Positions 60,119 to 64,000 of a stretch of DNA of 64,000 nt are shown here, piece by piece. Source of the stretch: SZUA-146 sp963922815 (lineage in GTDB: Bacteria; Pseudomonadota; Gammaproteobacteria; Steroidobacterales; SZUA-146). Where the stretch lies: contig CAWUKD010000001.1 of assembly GCA_963922815.1 (NCBI GenBank), positions 1-64,000 on the forward strand, read 5' to 3'. Below the pieces are notes generated by a model, which was given only the letters and a program-made list of their open reading frames with translations, had not been told where the DNA came from and ran no database searches. The translations under genes and the position numbers were made by a program. Within the stretch, counting starts at the first letter, position 1, and each line of letters opens with the position of its first letter.

Positions 60119-62605
60119 ATGTTCAAACGATTGAGTATTTTCAGCACGTCGGCACTGCTTGCCTTCGCAATCGGCATGCCGGCCATGGGCCAGGGCCTGG
60201 AAGAGGTGGTCGTCACCGCAACCAAGCGTGAAACGACCCTTCAGGACGTGCCCGTTGCAGTAACCGTCACTGATGGTGAAACGCTGCAACAAGCACAAAT
60301 CATCGATATCGGCGACCTACAGTCGATCGTACCTTCGCTGCGTATCACGCAGCTGCAAACGTCCGGTAACACCAACTTCGTGATTCGCGGATTCGGTAAC
60401 GGCGCCAACAACCCCGGCATCGAGCCCTCGGTTGGTGTGTTCATTGACGGCGTTTACCGCTCTCGCTCTTCGGGTGCGATTTCGGATCTGACCAACATCG
60501 AGCGTATCGAAGTCCTGCGTGGACCACAGAGCACACTGTTCGGCAAGAACGCATCCGCCGGTGTGATCAGCGTGATCACCAGCAAGCCGTCATTCGAGTT
60601 TGGCGGCGGCGGTGAACTCACCGTAGGCAATTTCAATACCCTGATGGGTCGCGTGAACGTCACAGGCCCTATAAATGACAAGGTTGCTTACAGCCTGAGC
60701 GCCAGCGGCAACCAGCGCAAAGGTTACTTTGACAACCTGCAAACCGGCAACGAGTCCAACGAACGCGAGCGCTGGTCTCTGCGCGGTCAGCTCTTGTTTG
60801 AACCCACTGAAAACAGCTCCTGGCGAGTGATCGCCGATCTGGACCAGATCGATGAGTACTGCTGCGGTGTGACCAATCTTCAGGATGGACCCACCGGCGA
60901 CGTCATCCGCCTGATCGGTGGACAAGTGTTCTCGAACGACCCGTTCTCACGAGCCGGCTATTTCAACATTGATTCGGTGAACGATATTGAGAACAGCGGT
61001 ATTTCATTACAGGGCGACGTCGATTTCGATCGCTTCTCGCTGACCACCATCACCTCCGTTCGCAGTCAGGACAAATTTGAAGTGGCTGACTCTGACTTCA
61101 CCAGCGCCGACCTGATTGGCTACAACCTGCTGGAGACAGAACTGGACACGTTTACTCAGGAAGTTCGCCTGACCTCAAACAGTGACGGCAACGTCGACTG
61201 GATGATTGGCGCTTTCTACTTTGACGAAGAAGTGAAGTTTGCCAACGATCTGGTGTTCGGTCAGGACTTCCGCGCCTATGCTGACACGCTGGCCATGGGC
61301 GGCATTAGCGGTCTCGAAGCGGCACTGATGCTGCCTGGCGGTACGTTCTCCGCACCTGGCCAGGGCACATTCGACGTTTCAGGACAGGACGATACGGCGC
61401 TATCCATTTTTGGTCAGGTTGACTGGCATATTAATGATCGCACCACGTTGACTCTCGGCCTGAACAACACGAACAACGAAAAAGACGCGTTTGTTACCTC
61501 TGTTTCTACAGACGTGTTCTCAGCGGTTAATCTGGTTGATGTCGGTTTTGCCGGACTCTTCTCAGCGCTCACCGGTGGACAGGCCCCAACGCCTGCCAAC
61601 TTTGCCGCGTTCCCGGCCCAGTTCACCCAGGCGCAGGCATTGAGTACGGTTCCGTGTTCACCAACCACCGGCCCGCTGTGTAACTCGGCGCTGGGACTTC
61701 AGCCGCTGCAGTTCATTCCGCCGTTTGTGAACTTCCCTAACGCGGTTGAATCAGGTAACTCTGATGACAGCGAAACGACCTACACGGTTCGTCTTGCGTT
61801 CGAAATCAATGACACCGTTAACATGTACGCCAGTGCCGCTACCGGTTTCAAATCGACGTCATGGAACCTGTCACGCGACTCTCGCCCGTTTGCTTCGGAC
61901 ATTCCAGCGCTTACAGCCGCCGGCCTGAACACACCCAACCTGCGCGCAGGTACGCGCTTCGCCGGCCCTGAAGAAGCCACCGTGTACGAAATCGGTTTAA
62001 AAGCACAGTTCGAGCGCGGCGCTGTAAACCTGGCCGTTTTCGATCAGAGCATTGAAGGCTTTCAGTCAAACATCTTTACCGGCACCGGTTTCGACCTGGC
62101 TAACGCCGGTGAGCAGTCCACGACTGGTCTTGAAATCGATACGGTGTTCACACCTAACGACCAGTGGAAGTTTACTTTCGCCGGCACATTCCTCGATCCA
62201 ACGTATGACTCGTTCGTAAATGGCACAGGCGTCAACGGACCTGAAGATCTGACGGGTCGCGACCCTGCCGGGATTCACAAAGTGAGTCTTAACACATCGG
62301 GCACGTACTACCACGACTTCAGCAACGGCCTGGAAGGGTTTATCCGCGCTGACTATACGTACGAAGATAAAGTACAGATCGTCGAAAACGTTTCGGCCGA
62401 CCTCGCGTCACGCGAAGTCAGCATGCTGAACGCCAGTTTTGGCCTGCTGTTCGACAACGGATTTGAGCTGACGGTCTGGGGCCGCAACATCACCGATGAC
62501 GAGCACCTGCTCAGCGCCTTCCCTACCGTAGTACAGACCGGTAGCTTTAGCGGCTACCCTAACCCGCCGCGAACCTACGGTCTGACCGTACGTAAGAGCT
62601 TCTAA
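60119..62605 (+). CDS. TonB-dependent outer-membrane receptor (large)
   Basis: 828 residues from ATG 60119, with AGGGGA 6 bp upstream. Signal peptide MFKRLSIFSTSALLAFAIGM, ending near GQG; TonB box LEEVVVTATKRETTLQDVPV; plug to about 170 (FVIRGFGNGANNPGIEPSVG, IEVLRGPQSTLFGKNASAGV); then a barrel with C-terminal LTVRKSF, final Phe as usual for outer-membrane proteins. The plug and IEVLRGPQSTLFGKN type match the group of receptors expanded in Caulobacterales, sphingomonads and marine gammaproteobacteria, used for unknown small organic nutrients. A Cys pair (CSPTTGPLC) lies in an outer loop. Probably controlled by the divergent TetR. Confidence 0.93.
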   Translation: MFKRLSIFSTSALLAFAIGMPAMGQGLEEVVVTATKRETTLQDVPVAVTVTDGETLQQAQIIDIGDLQSIVPSLRITQLQTSGNTNFVIRGFGNGANNPGIEPSVGVFIDGVYRSRSSGAISDLTNIERIEVLRGPQSTLFGKNASAGVISVITSKPSFEFGGGGELTVGNFNTLMGRVNVTGPINDKVAYSLSASGNQRKGYFDNLQTGNESNERERWSLRGQLLFEPTENSSWRVIADLDQIDEYCCGVTNLQDGPTGDVIRLIGGQVFSNDPFSRAGYFNIDSVNDIENSGISLQGDVDFDRFSLTTITSVRSQDKFEVADSDFTSADLIGYNLLETELDTFTQEVRLTSNSDGNVDWMIGAFYFDEEVKFANDLVFGQDFRAYADTLAMGGISGLEAALMLPGGTFSAPGQGTFDVSGQDDTALSIFGQVDWHINDRTTLTLGLNNTNNEKDAFVTSVSTDVFSAVNLVDVGFAGLFSALTGGQAPTPANFAAFPAQFTQAQALSTVPCSPTTGPLCNSALGLQPLQFIPPFVNFPNAVESGNSDDSETTYTVRLAFEINDTVNMYASAATGFKSTSWNLSRDSRPFASDIPALTAAGLNTPNLRAGTRFAGPEEATVYEIGLKAQFERGAVNLAVFDQSIEGFQSNIFTGTGFDLANAGEQSTTGLEIDTVFTPNDQWKFTFAGTFLDPTYDSFVNGTGVNGPEDLTGRDPAGIHKVSLNTSGTYYHDFSNGLEGFIRADYTYEDKVQIVENVSADLASREVSMLNASFGLLFDNGFELTVWGRNITDDEHLLSAFPTVVQTGSFSGYPNPPRTYGLTVRKSF

Positions 62606-62637
62606 GACTGGCTCTAACGCAGCACCACGCAAGATCA

Positions 62638-62667
62638 GAAAAGCCGGAGTTTATCTCCGGCTTTTTT
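62638..62667. terminator. Intrinsic terminator
   Basis: Stem AAGCCGGAG / CTCCGGCTT (62641-62649 with 62655-62663), loop TTTAT, followed by a T-run. It lies 33 bp after the receptor stop. Confidence 0.93.
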
Positions 62668-62685
62668 GTTGGCGATTTGTGAACG

Positions 62686-63681
62686 GTGACAGGTAGACTT
62701 CACCAATTGTTCACCGCAAGTTCACCCGGGTGCGGGCAATCTGAGTATCCATCAGATTCACTCACCGGGGAGACGATCATCGACTCTTTAAGCAACCAGC
62801 AAAGGGAGACAGGCATCCACCCTTCAACCAAACGCGGCATCATAGGGATTGCCATCGCCGCCGTACTCGGCATTCTCATCGCACTGGCCGGTAACTCAGG
62901 CAGCGTTACAGCCTTCGGCACAGGACTATTCGGCCTGTGTGTCCTGCTTGCGTTCGCGATTCAGGTGGTCGTGTTTCTGCCCTCGTTCATGGCGCAGACC
63001 GAACACTATTTTGATCTGACCGGGTCCGTGACCTATCTGTCGGTTGTCGTACTGGCGCTGGCACTAAGCCCCGTACTCGACACCCGTTCGCTGATCATTG
63101 GTGCGCTCATTGCGGTCTGGGCGATCCGACTTGGAACGTTTCTGTTTCGACGCATTAAGAAAGACGGTTCCGACAGCCGCTTTGACGAGATCAAACCCAA
63201 TTTCGCCCGCTTCCTGATGGCCTGGTGCCTGCAAGGTGTCTGGGTAAGCGTCACGGCAGCGGCCGGACTTGCAGCCATCGCCAGCCAGACCAAGACCGAA
63301 CTGGGCCTGATCGGCTGGGCAGGTATCGCGATCTGGCTCACCGGGTTTACGATCGAAGTCATCGCCGACTGGCAGAAGCGGCAGCATCGCGCCGAGCACC
63401 CGGGCGAGTTTATCAGCAGCGGGCTGTGGGCCTGGTCCCGACACCCGAACTACTTTGGTGAAATCGTTCTGTGGATCGGCGTCGCCATAATCGCGCTGCC
63501 GGCACTTTCCGGCTGGCAATACGCCACGCTGATTTCGCCCGTGTTCGTGTATCTGCTGCTGACTCGCGCCAGCGGCGTGCCGTTACTTGAGGCCAAGTCA
63601 GATAAACGCTGGGGAGACGACCCCGCGTACCAGCACTACAAGGAAAACACGCCGGAACTCATGATGCGAAAGCCTCGATAA
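62686..63681 (+). CDS. DUF1295 / steroid 5-alpha-reductase-like membrane protein
   Basis: Up to 331 residues; the true start is unclear because the first ~45 residues lack hydrophobic or family-like character. A GGGGAGAC site near 62768 precedes no normal start codon in this frame, so GTG 62686 is kept. From about residue 50 there are about seven membrane helices. The DUF1295 signature is complete: AIRLGTFLFRRIKKDGSDSR, LQGVWVSV, FTIEVIADWQKRQHRAEHPG, ISSGLWAWSRHPNYFGEIVL, RASGVPLLEAKSDKRWGDDP. Relatives reduce steroid or isoprenoid double bonds using NADPH, or are of unknown function. No lipid-pathway neighbour helps to narrow it. Confidence 0.85.
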   Translation: MTGRLHQLFTASSPGCGQSEYPSDSLTGETIIDSLSNQQRETGIHPSTKRGIIGIAIAAVLGILIALAGNSGSVTAFGTGLFGLCVLLAFAIQVVVFLPSFMAQTEHYFDLTGSVTYLSVVVLALALSPVLDTRSLIIGALIAVWAIRLGTFLFRRIKKDGSDSRFDEIKPNFARFLMAWCLQGVWVSVTAAAGLAAIASQTKTELGLIGWAGIAIWLTGFTIEVIADWQKRQHRAEHPGEFISSGLWAWSRHPNYFGEIVLWIGVAIIALPALSGWQYATLISPVFVYLLLTRASGVPLLEAKSDKRWGDDPAYQHYKENTPELMMRKPR

Positions 63682-64000
63682 CGATAGATTTTCAGCGCGG
63701 GCTGTTACCTCAGCGTGACAGCCCGCTGTCTTCGTGGTGCAATAGCGGAAACCCACCAGGTTACGACTATGTCACTTACCCATCACCGCGCACACGCCGC
63801 TGTTCCTCAATGCTGCAAGGGACACTTCGATTTTGCCCATGATCGGCTAACCTCGCCTTCGTCGGATATCAGGCTTTGTAGCCGGCGTCATGACGTCGGC
63901 CAGAGCTCGCGCGGCCCTGCTCCGGCCCCAGTTCCGGCTTCGGCTTCGGTTCAATCGCAATGACACGCCCACAGGATGTCACCCAGCCGCTGGCAGGACT
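63682..64000. other. Right edge, no supported gene
   Basis: 319 bp. A frame from ATG 63768 to TGA 63961-63963 (65 residues, MSLTHHRAHAAVP...) has no recognisable domain and no strong ribosome site, so I do not call it. A minus-strand gene could enter from beyond the edge. Confidence 0.4.

Noticed and set aside
63768..63963. 65-residue frame at the right edge
   Set aside because: No start signal, no domain, Pro/Ala/Ser-rich end typical of a chance frame in GC-rich DNA.

Overview
The window looks like chromosome of a fairly GC-rich, Gram-negative, aerobic heterotroph. The evidence is TonB-dependent receptors, lipoproteins with lipoboxes, MotA/TolQ/ExbB-type and pseudopilin genes, a methylcitrate cycle, glutaryl-CoA dehydrogenase and an aerobic carnitine/gamma-butyrobetaine catabolic cluster. 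I infer a gammaproteobacterium, possibly marine, but nothing here fixes the genus. I saw no rRNA, tRNA or CRISPR array.

Region 1 (1-17.4 kb). After the tail of a glycosyltransferase comes a long minus-strand block, 12577 down to 572. It encodes a coiled-coil lipoprotein, a second lipoprotein, a transmembrane Ser/Thr kinase with TPR-like periplasmic part, a membrane PEGA/FGE-sulfatase-fold protein, a small exported acidic protein, a TolQ/ExbB-family channel protein, an Hsp70-like plus FHA protein, and two von Willebrand A (VWA) proteins whose only membrane helix carries an ExbD-like Asp. This reads as a phospho-regulated, ion-driven envelope machine and is the strongest candidate here for an undescribed system. 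Two lipoproteins, a TonB-C/TPR protein and an M48 protease follow.

Region 2 (17.4-29.1 kb) is core metabolism: class I FBP aldolase, glutaryl-CoA dehydrogenase, GTP cyclohydrolase I, XdhC, and a gntR-prpB-prpC-prpD methylcitrate cluster. The prpC gene is broken by three in-frame stops beside an A14 tract. A paired palindromic operator lies upstream of gntR. A TonB-dependent receptor closes the region.

Region 3 (28.9-46.4 kb) is accessory DNA with visibly less GC-biased codon use. A roughly 6 kb segment carries a four-gene minor pseudopilin set (H-I-J-K order; the K-like protein is fused to DNRLRE and LamG-type modules) and a tyrosine recombinase. It is bracketed by a direct repeat of the last ~255 bp of the TonB receptor gene, as if an integrative element had entered that gene and restored its 3' end. 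Beyond lie IS66 remnants and three tandem paralogues, each with a signal peptide, thrombospondin-3/dockerin-like Ca loops and 14 FG-GAP repeats, then a second damaged IS66 transposase.

Region 4 (46.4-57.3 kb) holds malate synthase G and a carnitine/gamma-butyrobetaine cluster: ADP-forming acyl-CoA synthetase, CaiD-like hydratase, acyl-CoA dehydrogenase, carnitine dehydrogenase-thioesterase fusion, 3-dehydrocarnitine cleavage enzyme, and gamma-butyrobetaine dioxygenase. The last gene is preceded by a possible leader peptide ending in WWPPPTS. Both an oxygen-dependent and a CoA-dependent route to carnitine seem encoded.

Region 5 (57.2-64 kb) has a fused ATP sulfurylase/APS kinase, a TetR regulator with a palindromic operator, a second large TonB-dependent receptor with a clear terminator, and a DUF1295/steroid-reductase-like membrane protein.
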